A DNA stretch of 64,000 nt from assembly GCA_936440205.1 (NCBI GenBank), contig OW387140.1:30129659-30193658 (forward strand). Reading direction: 5' to 3'. The stretch is from Lepidonotus clava. Its lineage: Eukaryota; Annelida; Polychaeta; Phyllodocida; Polynoidae. Positions 1 to 11,887 of the stretch are shown in pieces (the stretch's first letter is position 1; the number at the start of each line of letters is the position of its first letter). Under the pieces are notes generated by a model. It was not told where the DNA came from and did not search any database. It saw only the letters and a program-made list of their open reading frames with translations. The translations under genes were made by a program, and so were the position numbers.

Positions 1-700
1 TGAAGTATAGAATCCCAAACTTCTTTTCATCACATCTAAATACATCGATCACTAATCACTTTTATTAAATTGTCATGTTAAAACTACCAAATTTTGTGAC
101 CACCCTCCACAAAAGAGACTGAGTGGAAAGGGAGACCAGCCTGTTGTAAGTTTGATGGAAACTCAGTATAATAAAAATATTTTTAAAAAAAAGAAAAGAA
201 AAAGTATGACACCCTAATCAACAATTACACGATTAGCCAAATTAGTTACGAAGATATGGGCTCTGGTCGTAGTAGCCGTTCAAAGAAGTGTCTCATTTAT
301 ATTACTGTCTGACAGTAGTACCCAAATAGCCAAGCAAAGAGCAACGCGGATAAAAAAAAAAAGCAAATAAAAGAACCGAGTCCATTGACCCACCATTACA
401 CTCAGAAGCAAAGCGTAGCATAATAATATGCATTATAAATGTACTAAAGCCTTTGAAACTCCCGATATTTTCACCAAGCACTATATATACAACAGTTATA
501 ATGTGTTTCCTGCTCACATAAGTTATATGCAATTTGCTATCATTTTTAGTGACCTTTCAATTAAAAAAGATAATCCGAAAAAAGTTAGGGTAGGCCAATA
601 TTTTATGGTAGGTTTGGTTACGTGAAGACAACAATTCTTTTATTTGGCCTTATGCAGATATTGTACTAAACGTCTGTATCCATACTTTGACCGTGTCCAG
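1..700. other. Upstream flank or intron of BBS4, no exon identified
   Basis: AT-rich sequence with several short A runs. No open frame here shows recognisable protein similarity. The first coding exon of BBS4, with its start codon, should lie here or before the window edge, but I could not pick it out. A good branch-point-like sequence (TACTAAAC, about 665-672) followed by a pyrimidine-biased stretch leads to the acceptor used at 701. Confidence 0.5.
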
Positions 701-3700
701 GAAGCCCAGGTGACAAAGGAACAAGAAGCGCAACTGGCACCAAGTGTTCCCGCTTCAGCCGCGCCTAAACCAAAGCCTAAAAAAGGTAATTCCTTATCCC
801 TCCATACTGCCTTCTACCCACTTATAAACAAAACAAAATAAAGTGTTACTTGCTGAAATTTACCTGATATAGAAACTTTAAAATTAGAACATGATACATA
901 CATCTTTACTATTTTTTTAACGTTTTTCTTAGCTCCTGACCTGCCGGTGTTTGAGCGAAGAAACTGGATGATCCACCTTCATTACATCCGTAAAGAGTAC
1001 GAGACATGTAAGGTACTGATCCAAGAGCAACTCGCTGAGAGTAATGGCATGTGTGAGTACGCCGTGTACGTCCAAGGTAAGGATGACAGACTATGCAGTC
1101 TCAAATGAAAAAGAAAACTCTTTATAATGAGTGGAATATTTAGAACCTTTAATTCTCATTAGCCCCCCCCCCTCCCACCCACCCCACCCCCCCACCCCCC
1201 ACCACCACCCCCCCCAAAAAAAATGTCTTTAGTTATCCGGACCGACCCTAATCTTTTGGCCCATGTCAAAACACTGTTTTGTGGAAGGTAAATGAAGGAT
1301 ATTATTCAAGTTCAAAACTATGTGTCAACTGTCGTCTGAAAATTATGTTTTTAAAAAAATATCTAAGATAAAAGAAAAACATCAACCTACCTACCTGATT
1401 TTTGTGCCCAATGAAACCTGAACACAACAAATTATTTGAGGGCATTATAAAGGAGGTTTTGCCGTAGTATACCTACTCATTCTTTGTTATTAAAATGAAT
1501 CTCTTGATTTTTTTCAAAGTTTTGTTGCTGTCTGGGTCGTAATTTGAGTTTGTGGCATCTTCATTTTGACTACGATTTGTGGATATAAATGATTTCACGT
1601 AAGATAGTAACATTTATAATCATTTTTACATACAGCACTTATCCTTCGACAAGAAGGAAGGATTCAGGAATCGCTCGAGTTGTTTCAGACGTGTACACTT
1701 CTAAACCCGCAAAGCGCAGAGAATCTCAAGCAAGTTGCCCGCTCATTGTAAGTTATTACATGGATCTACTTGACACTTACATTTTCTTATAGAAAGATTG
1801 TACTTTAGTCAACTAAATGTAGTCAAAAGAAAACGTTTCTATTTGGATATTGAGAAAAATCTATACAACCCTTTTGATAAGATATCTATGTGGAAAACGT
1901 CCTCATAGATGCAAAATGTCGAAGTCAGTATTGCTGGAAAACTGAATATAAATATACACATATTCAATTGCCATTTAAAGGTTTTTACTCGCGCGACACA
2001 AGGCAGCCATAGATGTGTACAATGAAGCAGCTAAGATGACAGAGCGAGACTGGGTAAGGACTGGGCAAGTAGATGGTGATAGAGAACTATCAAACCCGAT
2101 ATTGCAGATTATTTCATGTACAATATGACCCATAATCAGTCAATACCGTTATCGTCTCTTATTTTTAAGTCAACTACTAGGAGGTCTGTACGGAAAATTA
2201 TCATGCCTTTGTAAATCTAGAAACATTGATTCTCTTATTTTTAAGTCAACTACTATGAGGTCTGTACGGAAAATTATCATGCCTTTGTAAATCTAGAAAC
2301 ATTGATAAAATTGAGTTATTGCTAAGGAGTTCACTAAATAAGTTCACTAAATCTATTTAATGAAATATAGATAATGTCCCTCTTGGGTTGAACGGCGATT
2401 TTTTACTGTGATAATCGGCGACACTTCACACTGGAATAGAGATACGTAAAGCTTTCGCCGCATTTCTTTAGGATATTACTTTCTTTAAATATCAACCCTG
2501 TTTCTTCCTTACCAGGAAATCGCCCATAATCAAGGAGTATGTTTCATCTATCTGAAAGAGTATGAAAAGGCTAAGGAGTCCCTGAAACAGGCCATCTCCT
2601 TCGCCCGTAACGACCTCTCCTACATCATGTTGGGCAAGATCTACCTTATGGAAGGCGACGTACATATGGCCATAGACATCTATCGACGGGCCATAGAGTG
2701 AGTATTTGTGAAACAGTCCTAGAGAGAAAGTTTAAGGAGACGATTACATGAGAGGAGACAGTGCTATTGTAAAGTGTTATAGTAAAATTTAGTCCTGTTC
2801 TTTGAGAAGATGACTGAAAGATTAAATTCATTATTATAAGGATTTCTTTTTCTAAAACTTTATTTAAATTAAAACTGTAACTTTTAAAGCAATTTTCTGT
2901 GTAATGTGCCCCCCTGCAATTTCTAATTCAAGCCAGGACAACCGCCTTGTTTGATGTTTCCCAAACAGCAGTGTTTCTAAGTAAAATAATTACAGTGATA
3001 GGAATTGTACTGAGGTTTAAGCAAAGGTTAATTTTTGCTTTCTCTCACTGATAATTAACTTTTTAAGATATTTTATGTCCCCCTAGATTTTCACCTGAAA
3101 GCTCCGAATTGCTGACAACGCTTGGCCTTCTCTATATGCAAGTGAGTGTCATGTCCCTTTAACTTGAAGTAGTGTGACTCGTGCGAAAGTAAAGCATGCA
3201 CTGCACCTCATATCTGGAAGTAGACGAGCGAGGTAAGGGGATATGGTGTTTTGGGATAATCGTTGGGATGATAGTTGTCTATAATCGTGACGATTATGGT
3301 TGCGGAGATGATACCCGTGGGGATGATTATAAAGGAGATGACAATTTTGGGGATGGTAGTCATGGGGAAGGTATTACCGGGGATTATAGTCATGGGTTTG
3401 ATGGTCACTACGATACTCATGAATCTCATGAACGTGGGAAGATGCGAAATATAACGTTATAATTGTATGTAATAAATATTTGCCGCCACTTTGCAACAAC
3501 TGTACAACGTTGTTGCTTCTAACATGTAATGCATTGTCATTTAACATGTAATAAATGTTCTAATGAACTATTGTTAGTGTTGATTTAAGACTGCGTGATG
3601 TGTATAATTAATTTATCCATGAGTTGTTCATTCAAGTTATTGAGCCAATCAGACTGCGCTCAAAGTTAATTCATCCATCCCCCAATAGTTCAAAAGAAAT

Positions 3701-6700
3701 GGACGATGAGGAAGCTCTTAAAATGAAAGGGTTTTTATTGAAGTAAACATCTCATCCCGAGTCAAAGCCACAGTGAATAAGTCTCCATCAGTCCACCTTC
3801 CCATCTCCTACTCAGTGATCAACCACATTTAGAATACAAGTTGTTCCAGCACATCCTAGACCACCCTAGCGCTTAGCTCTATCACAATCCTTTGTCCGAG
3901 GTAGTTGGTATCGGTAAACTCCAGTATACTCCGCAGGAGCTGGTAGGCATAGCTCCAAGCAGCTCAGCTAACGCTGCTTACTAGTTACTAACTCCACTAA
4001 CTCTGTGGTTAAACTCTAAACTGACTCGCTCTCTACCTTGCAACACCTTTTATACTGGTTAACAGGTGGCGCTAGGAGCGCAAAATACCTCTTCTTAGAA
4101 GTAGACTTGCTAGGCCTGATCCTAACTAGATTATACAATATGATAATATATTAAAAGTACTAAGCTATTAGTACACTAATTTCGAGTATTACTCCACAGG
4201 GGTATTCAATTAAATTCAGCGTCTGCTTTATAAGTTATCTGTCTTCGGGAGCCATAAATATAACATTGTGTGTGTTCATTCTGTATTTAGGTTGGCCAGT
4301 ACCAGAAAGCCTTCGAGCACCTGGGTAACGCCCTGACGTACGAACCAACCAACGTGAAGGCCATCCTGGCGGCCGGCAGTATGATGCAGGCCCACGGCGA
4401 CTACGACGTGGCCCTCACCAAGTACCGCGTGGCCGCCAACGAGACACCGGAGTCGGCACCGCTTTGGAACAATATTGCCATGTGCTTCTTTGGCAAGAAG
4501 AAATATGTGGCGGTGAGTACGTGTTTCTAATGATCACGGTCATGTTTCTATTCTTTTGTTTGTTGGTGAATAATTGGATTAAACTGATGGGTCTGGTGGT
4601 CAAGAGTAAACAGCCAGTTTAAAAAAAAGTACTGATCCAGGAAAGTTATACAAATCAAACGTAGCATGAAAAAAATTCATTCACTGGTTTTCCTAACAAT
4701 ACCCCTCATTTTCGAATTGTAGCATAAGGGATAGTTAGAGAAAATACCCGCCCCCCCCCCCCCCGTGGCTCCTCACTAAAACAATATCCTTCACATTTTC
4801 GACTCACCTTAAAGTTTTTCCTGTCAAAAATCAAATTCGATGAATTCAAAGTCTGACAAAGTCGCGAATTTGGAGGTTCGAAAATGTCTTAAGTTGAGAC
4901 GTTTGAAAAATACCTTCACAAGTATAGGCAACAATCCATCTTTAAAGGAAACCTTGCACATAAATAAAGAATCAATACTCTTTACTGAAATTGTTTGAAT
5001 GTGGAATTTATGTCGAGAACTATTAATGCTAAAAATAATATTGAAAATATTCCAACTGTAAACAGAGATGTGAGACTTTAAAATATGGTCTATTTTTCTT
5101 AGCTTTTAAGGGGAATTCCCCAATTTGTGACGTCACACGGTGACTAAATGGGAATCCCTAATATTTAACAAAAGGGAATCCCCCACTCTCCAAAATTCAT
5201 AGGAAAGAAAATTGTCTTTATTATCAAATATTCATATTGAGCCCTATAAAAGCTGTCATTAATTGTATTTCATACTCACCTAAATTAATTTAACTACTTG
5301 GAATTCCAAAATTATCTTGAAAGGGAATTTCCATTATAATGACGTAGCAAGGGGAGTACTAAAATGCCTAGGATTCAGGGGATTCCCAAATTTAATTTTC
5401 TTCTTTGAATAACTTATTAGAAACTTGAAATTATGCTTTGTTCGGTTGGAATCATCTTTAGAATAGCCAAGTAATATGAAATATACGAAAATTGGCAACT
5501 TGGAAATTTATGTGAAAGGAACCCTTTAAGTACTGTGAACGCGTATATTTGCAGACTTTTATCAAGTTTGCATCAGGATTATTTTTGCCACAGATAGAGT
5601 TTTTCAATTTCTTATTTAGCTATCTTTAATGAAAAATACAAAACTGGTAAGCACACTCCCCCATCAACACTACATCAATTGATTATGTGGTTCATTTCTA
5701 TGTTATTAGGCAATCAGTTGTCTGAAACGCTCTGTGTACCTGGCGCCTTTTGACTGGAAGATCCTGTACAACCTTGGTCTTGTCCACCTCACCATGCAGC
5801 AATATGCGTCAGCCTTCCATTTCCTCTCGGCCGCCATCAACCTCAGGCCAAAGATGGGACAGCTCTTCATGCTTCTTGCTGGTACTCCTTTTTTCTATTC
5901 TCTCAGTTTCTAAAAAAATACACAGAGTTTAAATTTATTGATCTTGCCATCCAGATTGCGAACTTTTCAAAATCAGCCGTTTCTATGTCAATTTCTTAGA
6001 ACGTGTAATGTTGTCCAACATTCGTACCAAAAGCATTACGGCTGTTGTTAAAAATGAGATATTTAATTTTGTTCAAGATAATTTACGAAATTTAATGCAT
6101 TTTCACTTATAGTGGCCCTCACTCATCTGGACGACCCAGACAACGCAAAACAGGCTTACGAACAGGCTTCTCAACTGGAAGGGTAAGTAGTTGTCCTGAT
6201 TTTTAATTTTTTTTCAATAGGGAGAGAACATTTCATGTAATAAAATCCCTATAAGAAACCTACCATATAATTTTGGTATTTGGTGCCTCTTTTAAACAAA
6301 GCGGTTTAAATGTGTTTCCCCAAATAGATTAAATTTGAATTGGTGTCTTTTACTCAAAGTAAGACTAAATAAAATACTGTGATCCGAAATTGTTCACTTT
6401 GTACATTAGATTAAATGTTAGTTCTATAGTTCTCATACGCAATTTCGCCGTGCCTCTCATTAAGTAGATAAATCTTGTTATGGCTCAGAAACAATTCTTA
6501 TGACGTCCAAATTCTATGGATGATTTTACAAAAACTGGATACTCAGTATCTTTTCCAAAGTAACCTTGACTTTCATATTTCTCGGACAGACGTGACCCAC
6601 TGGTGAACCTCAACTACGCCGTCTTTCTGTACAACCAGGGAGACAGGAAAGCTGCCACTCGCCAGTTTGCACAGTTTGAACAGAAATTCCAGGAACTCAA

Positions 6701-7609
6701 ACAAAGCAACCCTACCGACATAGACCCAGAGGTACTGTAATCCATTACAATACATGCCGACTAGGGGAAAAAATTGGGCAAAATATTGATCCTCAGCAGA
6801 ACTCCAATTCTAGAATGGAATTATAATGTGCATTTTGTGTCATTTTTGGCAGTAGCCTTAATTTTCTGAACGTCTTCTTACCATATATAACTAAATCAAT
6901 AGATTTTGGTTAAAAGTCGTAATTCTCTTTTTGAAACAACGTAAGTTGCCAATCAACATCATAAAGGAAAGTTAGCAGCACTAAGTTACAAATTTCATTT
7001 TATTTCATAAAATACAGAGATGCCATTTTTTCTACTTTTTTCCCTCTCATATTTGCTTGTGGAGAAGAATAGGAAAAGTGTTTCCTATTTTTCATCAGTC
7101 GAGGTAGGCATCTTTGAAGATTTCAGTATTTAGTTTCCCTTTGTGTCCTTAATTCAGATTGTGGAGATCAGCACCAAGCTGGGTCCGGCGTTACAGGTTG
7201 GGGAGAGTTTGGTCTGGAAGAACCAGCAGCCGCCATCAGGAGTTGATCATAAAGCAATGCCCAACTCTGCACCCAGACCCCAAGGGTGAGTAACGCTACA
7301 CCCCCTCTGACTGATCTTTTCTTTTCACACATAAGGCAATGTGAATATATTTGAAATTGTGAAATTTTATAGGTATTTCATTTAAAGAAAATAAGTTACA
7401 ATACGTTAAAATATATGGAAGAAAACATTTGAAAACATGCTGAATAACCTGTTCGTTTATTTTCAAACAGGGTGCGTCCGGCAATAGCTGGGGCCCAGCC
7501 ATACAAAAACGTAGAGGATGCCATGGCCAACGCCCCAAATCCGCCCACTTACAACCCTGGAGCTGAAAACTTCCATAGCAAAGAATCAAAGACAGCTGTG
7601 CCGTCCTAA
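701..7609 (+). CDS. BBS4: Bardet-Biedl syndrome 4 protein (BBS4), TPR subunit of the BBSome
   Basis: BBS4 is a tetratricopeptide-repeat subunit of the BBSome, the coat complex that moves membrane proteins in and out of cilia; it also works at centriolar satellites. I read coding exons at about 701-785, 933-1076, 1636-1747, 1981-2053, 2516-2697, 3087-3141, 4291-4512, 5710-5881, 6113-6182, 6590-6731, 7158-7285 and 7471-7609. All have GT donors and AG acceptors and the phases agree throughout. They give about 507 residues against 519 in human BBS4. Hallmarks are [17 protein letters not shown] near the N-terminus, [31 protein letters not shown], and the near-invariant stretches [20 protein letters not shown] and [11 protein letters not shown]. 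The Pro/Lys-rich lead-in (KPKPKKAPDLP) matches the human KPRQKKAPEFP region. An alternative acceptor at 657 would add 14 residues; 701 is preferred because of the branch point. The start-codon exon is missing, so the 5' end is partial. The stop is TAA at 7607-7609. Confidence 0.95.
1162..1217. repeat. C-rich low-complexity tract in BBS4 intron
   Basis: A run of C with scattered A and T, followed by A8. A second pure C tract lies at about 4751-4764. Both are intronic. Homopolymer C/G tracts recur through the window (10.97, 31.65, 31.93, 32.69 kb) and look like a property of this genome. Confidence 0.85.
2155..2306. repeat. 76-bp tandem duplication, two copies
   Basis: Copy 1 is 2155-2230 and copy 2 is 2231-2306, abutting head to tail. 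They differ at one base (ACTAGGAGG against ACTATGAGG). It lies in the BBS4 intron between the exons ending at 2053 and starting at 2516. The near-identity points to a recent slippage or unequal-exchange duplication. Confidence 0.95.
3245..3425. repeat. Degenerate GAT-rich minisatellite in BBS4 intron
   Basis: About ten degenerate units of 15-18 bp built on GGGGATGATAGT-like words. Both strands stay open through it, giving Asp/Gly-rich or Ile/Thr-rich nonsense peptides. I take it as repeat, not coding: it lies inside an intron and shows no protein similarity. Confidence 0.7.
3564..4175 (-). mobile_element. Solo LTR of the same Ty3/gypsy family, in a BBS4 intron
   Basis: This 612-bp unit starts TGAACTATTGTTAG and ends TTAGTACA. 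It aligns along its whole length with the 608-bp LTRs at 11265 and 30507. Shared landmarks are CCCAATAGTTCAAAAGAAATG, AAAGGGTTTTTATT, ACATCTCATCCCGAGTCAA and CCTTTTATACTGGTTAACAG. It is flanked by a perfect 4-bp duplication CTAA (3560-3563 and 4176-4179). No internal region remains, so it is a solo LTR, left by recombination between the two LTRs of an older insertion. It has clearly diverged from the intact element, so it is older or from a sister subfamily. Its transcriptional direction is opposite to BBS4. Confidence 0.93.
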
Positions 7610-10600
7610 TGTATGAGTTTTCCTTAAAATGAATAGGAGGTCATCAAAATTCAGCCTGAGAATAAGAATGTTCAGTTCATTACTTAGTCGATATTTGACG
7701 ATGTAGGGGTCACTCAAATTGCAGTATTACTGCCGTCACATTGGTCGCCTAATTCTTAATTTGTCCCCGATTTTGTGGTAAAGTGCCACATCTTTTTTTA
7801 ATCTTTAAGCCAAATTTTATTGTTTAATTTTGTTCCCAAATATACTATGTAACAAGTGTAAACAATAGGATATTTGATTATTTTCTATGTGAAAAAGTGA
7901 TGTTATGATGGCTCTTCATGGTCTACAATGAAATAGTTGACTGAACTACAGGATAAATTTTGTCTCCAGAAAAGGCGCCATATCAAATATTTTGTTCCTC
8001 CAATATAAGGAGCGTTGATGGCAGTGTGGCGCCGGTTTGAGTGAGCCCTGCTACGGCATAGTCATTACAAGGCCCTTGGCTACAGAACTGGTATTGGTAA
8101 CAACCCTATTGATATTCTCCTAATTTATTGTCTCTTTGTTACAAGTAATGTGATTATGTTACCTATCTAGTTGTTATAATTATGATGAACACACTGAAAG
8201 CATTCCTGAGTTCTATCTGTTCACACTATTTCCTCCAACTAAAGTCTTTGATAAATGGGATAGATTTAGACTGAGTGACTGTCTAATCGCATAGCATGCC
8301 ATCTACATGTATATTATACTAAATTTGTAAAAGGTTGGCATCCTATTTCTTTATTTAGTTTGTTATTTCTATGTGAATTTAGACGTCATTTGAACGTAGA
8401 CTGTGCTGGATTCTTTATTTTTTCCAACATACAAAATTGGCGATTGTTATGAATATCAGTGCTCCGTCCTTATGAAATGACACAATCAACTTACTGACAT
8501 ATCCTGCGAAGCAGTTGTGATTATTATCCGCATTCCGTCCAAGGCATTTACACTAAAACTAAATGTGCATGCGGTTTTCATAGACCGGTAAAACTTCATG
8601 AGAAATATCTTAATGTTGTTTTCTATTCTATCCTTATAATTGGTATTTAAAAAAAATAAAAAGAAGAAAGAAAATGTAATTGCTGCAACGTGATCAACTT
8701 AAAGCACACTGATAGTGATAACATTGAAGCCGTCACACACTCATGAAGTAATTCATATTATAAAATACATTAACGTGAATGAAAAAATGTGTCGGCAATT
8801 GTTTTCTACAAGAAATGTGTCTTTGACTTTTAAATGTAATAAAATGCAATTGTACACGTTTTCTTACACGTAATACGCAACCAACTTGTGTGAAATTTGT
8901 CCTTTTGTCAGAAATCTCCGTATTATTGGCGGAATTATTGATTAATTATAATTGGCATGCAAGGTTGACATTTTATAAGAATCTCTGTAATCTATCCTTG
9001 CTGAAAAAGCATGCCCCCTAGGATAAATGAAGGGAGTACTATCACTATGTCTAATGTTAAACATGTAATAAAGATTACATTTTCGCACTTTTGATGTCAG
9101 ACTGAAGGTGTCGCGCCTGATGCCAGAGTCGTTCTGCTCAAAAGTGCGAAATACCTGAGAGTGTAAAAGCACTCTAGGTGTGAGAGTTCAGTGAGATGTC
9201 GCGCAAGTGTGTCAGTTTTGACATTTTTACTCATTCTGCCATATCTACCCGAAGTTATAGCATAAAATCAGGCAGAGCCAATGTCGCCGAACACACAACC
9301 CAATAGCGTACATCAGACTATAAGGTGAAACTGGAAAAGTCGTACTCCTATCGAGCAGGTAAAGTGTCATTCGAGAATTTTAATTCTTAGCTAAGGCTGA
9401 ACCAGATGTCCTAGCATTCTGAAGGATTTGATTTCTGTTTACACCAAGTTTTTTTTTCCAAAACGTGAAATTGAAAAAAAAAATCCTAAGAAAATGGTAG
9501 ATCAGCCAAGCCTATTCAGACCATAGACGAATGTAATTTGATTTGTCCCGTCTCTGGGTTTCAGAAACTTTATGTTTCAGCTTTATAGAATAATTCTTCT
9601 TTGTTTTTCTCATACAAGGGTTTCCTTTGGTGAATATGTATGAATAAATTGGAGAAATCTTAGGTCACCAGCTGGTCACATGTGTACCCACCTTCGTTAT
9701 CTTCGTTCTAAAACAAGCGGAAATATGACTTTGTAGAATTATCCATAGTGATAATCAAATCTGTCCATTCTCTTTAAGTGGCAGCAAATTTTGTATAAAC
9801 AAAGTTTTCTCTGCTGTATAATATAGAGTCGAACAAGAAAGATGGAACCGGGGATGGAACATTGTATACCTTGTATAGGAGTCGCTTGTCAGCGTTCTAC
9901 AAAAATATGGCTGTTCGTTTAAAACCAAAATAGGAGAGGATGTCTTTTTAATTAAGTGGCCCGACCAACCTTTTGCTCGAAAGAAATGCTGCAAATTCAG
10001 ACAACTGTATACCAACTTTATGTCATAATGGTACAATTACACATATTCGTTGACTACATTTTTACAAAAATGTGAACCCTTTTATCAATATGTTTCTTCA
10101 ATATTAGGTATATTTTGGTCCGTTAATGTGGGACGACGACGGGTATCTCTTATATTATGCTGCCTGTTAATGGGGAGGGGGGATCATAAACTTGTGACAA
10201 AGGAAAATATTTAAATGAAGTGTAAAGTAACAAAACCAACAAAGTCAGCCAGTTCAGGTAAAGGTTTTAATTTATGTTAAATGAGACTTAGATTGAATAA
10301 TATTCTGATTATTTCATAACGTTTCGGCGGGTAACGTTCGCCTTTATCAGGTGAAAAGATTTAAAGTCTATCGCACTTTTTCTCAAAAATGCATTAGGCC
10401 CTATTTGTTCTCAACAAATATAAAATATGTATTCTATGGTTATATATTATTTAGACGATCTAAGATTTCTACAATTGTACATAATTATTGGTATGATGTT
10501 AACCACCTTGTCATGGGATTGTCATAGCCAGAGACCGGGGCCAGAGATGAACCCTTCAATAAGGCCTTTTTGTTGCCAGTTGGATACATAAAAGATGTAT

Positions 10601-10960
10601 ACATTATTTATGGAGGCCCACTGCAAGACTACGTGTTTGTTCAACACTAATGATATATGATGATAACGAGCTTATTGTCAGATCTATTACATGCTCGGCA
10701 GTGTTAATTAATTATCCCAGCTTTTTATCTTTGCGGCTACTGTGCCGGGCCGTTCCGGCAATACTGGATAATACTAGACATGCCTCGTCTGTCACCCCAC
10801 TAAATGGGAGTCGAAATTGACACTTGGCAGCCGGAGTTGGCTCACATCCATGGACTTCTCGGCAACAGCGGCTGTTTCCCTTGACTGCTCGCCGCCGGCC
10901 CTCCTCTCCTCGGCCCCCGTCGGCCTCCCGCCACCCCCGTATTACGGTGGCCCATTAGGA
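7610..10960. other. BBS4 3' untranslated region and intergenic DNA
   Basis: No credible coding sequence. The BBS4 3' UTR begins here; AATAAA-type words occur near 8655 and 8838 but I cannot choose the real polyadenylation site. The rest is AT-rich with short ORFs that look random. A 35-bp stretch near 10320-10355 (GTTTCGGCGGG...CTTTATCAGG) resembles words seen at the ends of some invertebrate repeats, but nothing else supports an element. Confidence 0.6.
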
Positions 10961-10967
10961 CAATCAC

Positions 10968-11122
10968 GGCGGGGGGGGGGGGGTGACCTTGGTGGTGGGT
11001 CCGGGGAGGGTTGCGGTACGGGGGAGGGGGGGAGGGGGGAGGGTCAGTGGCGGTACCCCCCACCCCCACCCCCCACTTTTCTCAAATGGTGGTGGTGGTG
11101 GTGGAGGGGGGGGGGGGTGTCA
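10968..11122. repeat. G-rich low-complexity tract
   Basis: Runs of 8-11 G with GGT/GGA words, and short C runs in the middle. Open frames on both strands here encode only Gly/Pro-rich peptides and are artefacts of composition. The tract lies about 150 bp outside the left LTR. Confidence 0.85.
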
Positions 11123-11260
11123 CAGATTTAGTATTGTGATACCTATAGCGCCGTTATAAACACTTCCAGTTTGTCAATCTTTCTGTACACACGTGGACTA
11201 GTTACAGCGCATGCAAAATCAGGCCTAGATGTTAAGCTGCCAATCAATATGCATGTCGAT

Positions 11261-11264
11261 GAAT
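11261..11264. repeat. Target-site duplication, left copy (GAAT)
   Basis: GAAT directly precedes the TG that opens the left LTR and recurs at 31115-31118 directly after the closing CA of the right LTR. Four-base duplications are usual for Ty3/gypsy integrases. The same 4-bp rule holds for the solo LTR at 3564. Confidence 0.93.
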
Positions 11265-11872
11265 TGAACTATTGTTAATGTTTGATTTAAGACTGCGTAA
11301 GATTCGTGTATATCCAAGTCTTCGTAAGTTGCTTTCCAGAATGTCTGAGTAATTCAGACCGCGTTTAAAGTTTGTCCATTCACTTCCCAATAGTTCAAAA
11401 GAAATGAACGATGAGGGAACTTCTTAATATGAAAGGGTTTTTATTCAATAAACATCTCATCCCGAGTCAAGGCCACCATGTATAAGTCTTCATCAGTCCA
11501 CCTCCCATCTCCTATCAGCAATCAACCACATTTAGAACACGAGTTGCTCCAACGCCTTCTAGACCATTCTAGCATTTGGCTCTAACACAATCCTATGTCC
11601 GAGGTAGTGGGTATTGGTAAACTCCAGTCTGCTACACGGAGTCGATGTACTTACTCCAGGTATAACTCCTTGGTTAAACATGTTTCTTCTAACCAACTAA
11701 CTCACTAACTGCTCGCTCCCTACCTTGCAGCGCCTTTTATACTGGTTAACAGGTGGCGCTAGGAGCGTAAGATATTTCTCCTAGAGGTAGACTAGAAGTA
11801 GACTTGCTAAGCCTGATCTTAGTTGGATTATATATTATGACAATGTATTAAAAGTACTAAGCCATTAGTACA
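11265..11872 (-). repeat. 3' LTR of the giant element
   Basis: 608 bp, TG...CA ends, same length as the copy at 30507-31114; my base-by-base reading found no difference between them. In element orientation this is the downstream LTR. A minus-strand AATAAA lies in the LTR, as expected for the RNA 3' end. The sequence on its inner side is not a typical polypurine tract (see 11873-11887). Confidence 0.95.
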
Positions 11873-11887
11873 TTCGACGGCGGTCAG
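11873..11887 (-). other. LTR-adjacent motif where a polypurine tract is expected; repeated at 16771
   Basis: The bases just inside the 3' LTR read TTCGACGGCGGTCAG on the + strand, that is CTGACCGCCGTCGAA in element direction. This is not purine-rich. The 14-mer TCGACGGCGGTCAG recurs exactly at 16771-16784, and CGACGGCGGTCA recurs at 16722-16733. A conventional polypurine tract primes plus-strand DNA synthesis in this family. Either this motif replaces it, or the 3' region was rearranged. Confidence 0.6.

Noticed and set aside
3196-3462. 88-codon Asp/Gly-rich ORF in the BBS4 intron
   Set aside because: It translates a GAT-rich minisatellite, is open on both strands, and lies between two well-phased BBS4 exons.
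10318-10356. Possible Penelope-like or other repeat end (GTTTCGGCGGG...TTTATCAGG)
   Set aside because: Only a short word match from memory, with no ORF or second end nearby.
10817-11131. 104-codon ORF with poly-Gly/Pro
   Set aside because: Product of G and C homopolymer runs; open on both strands.
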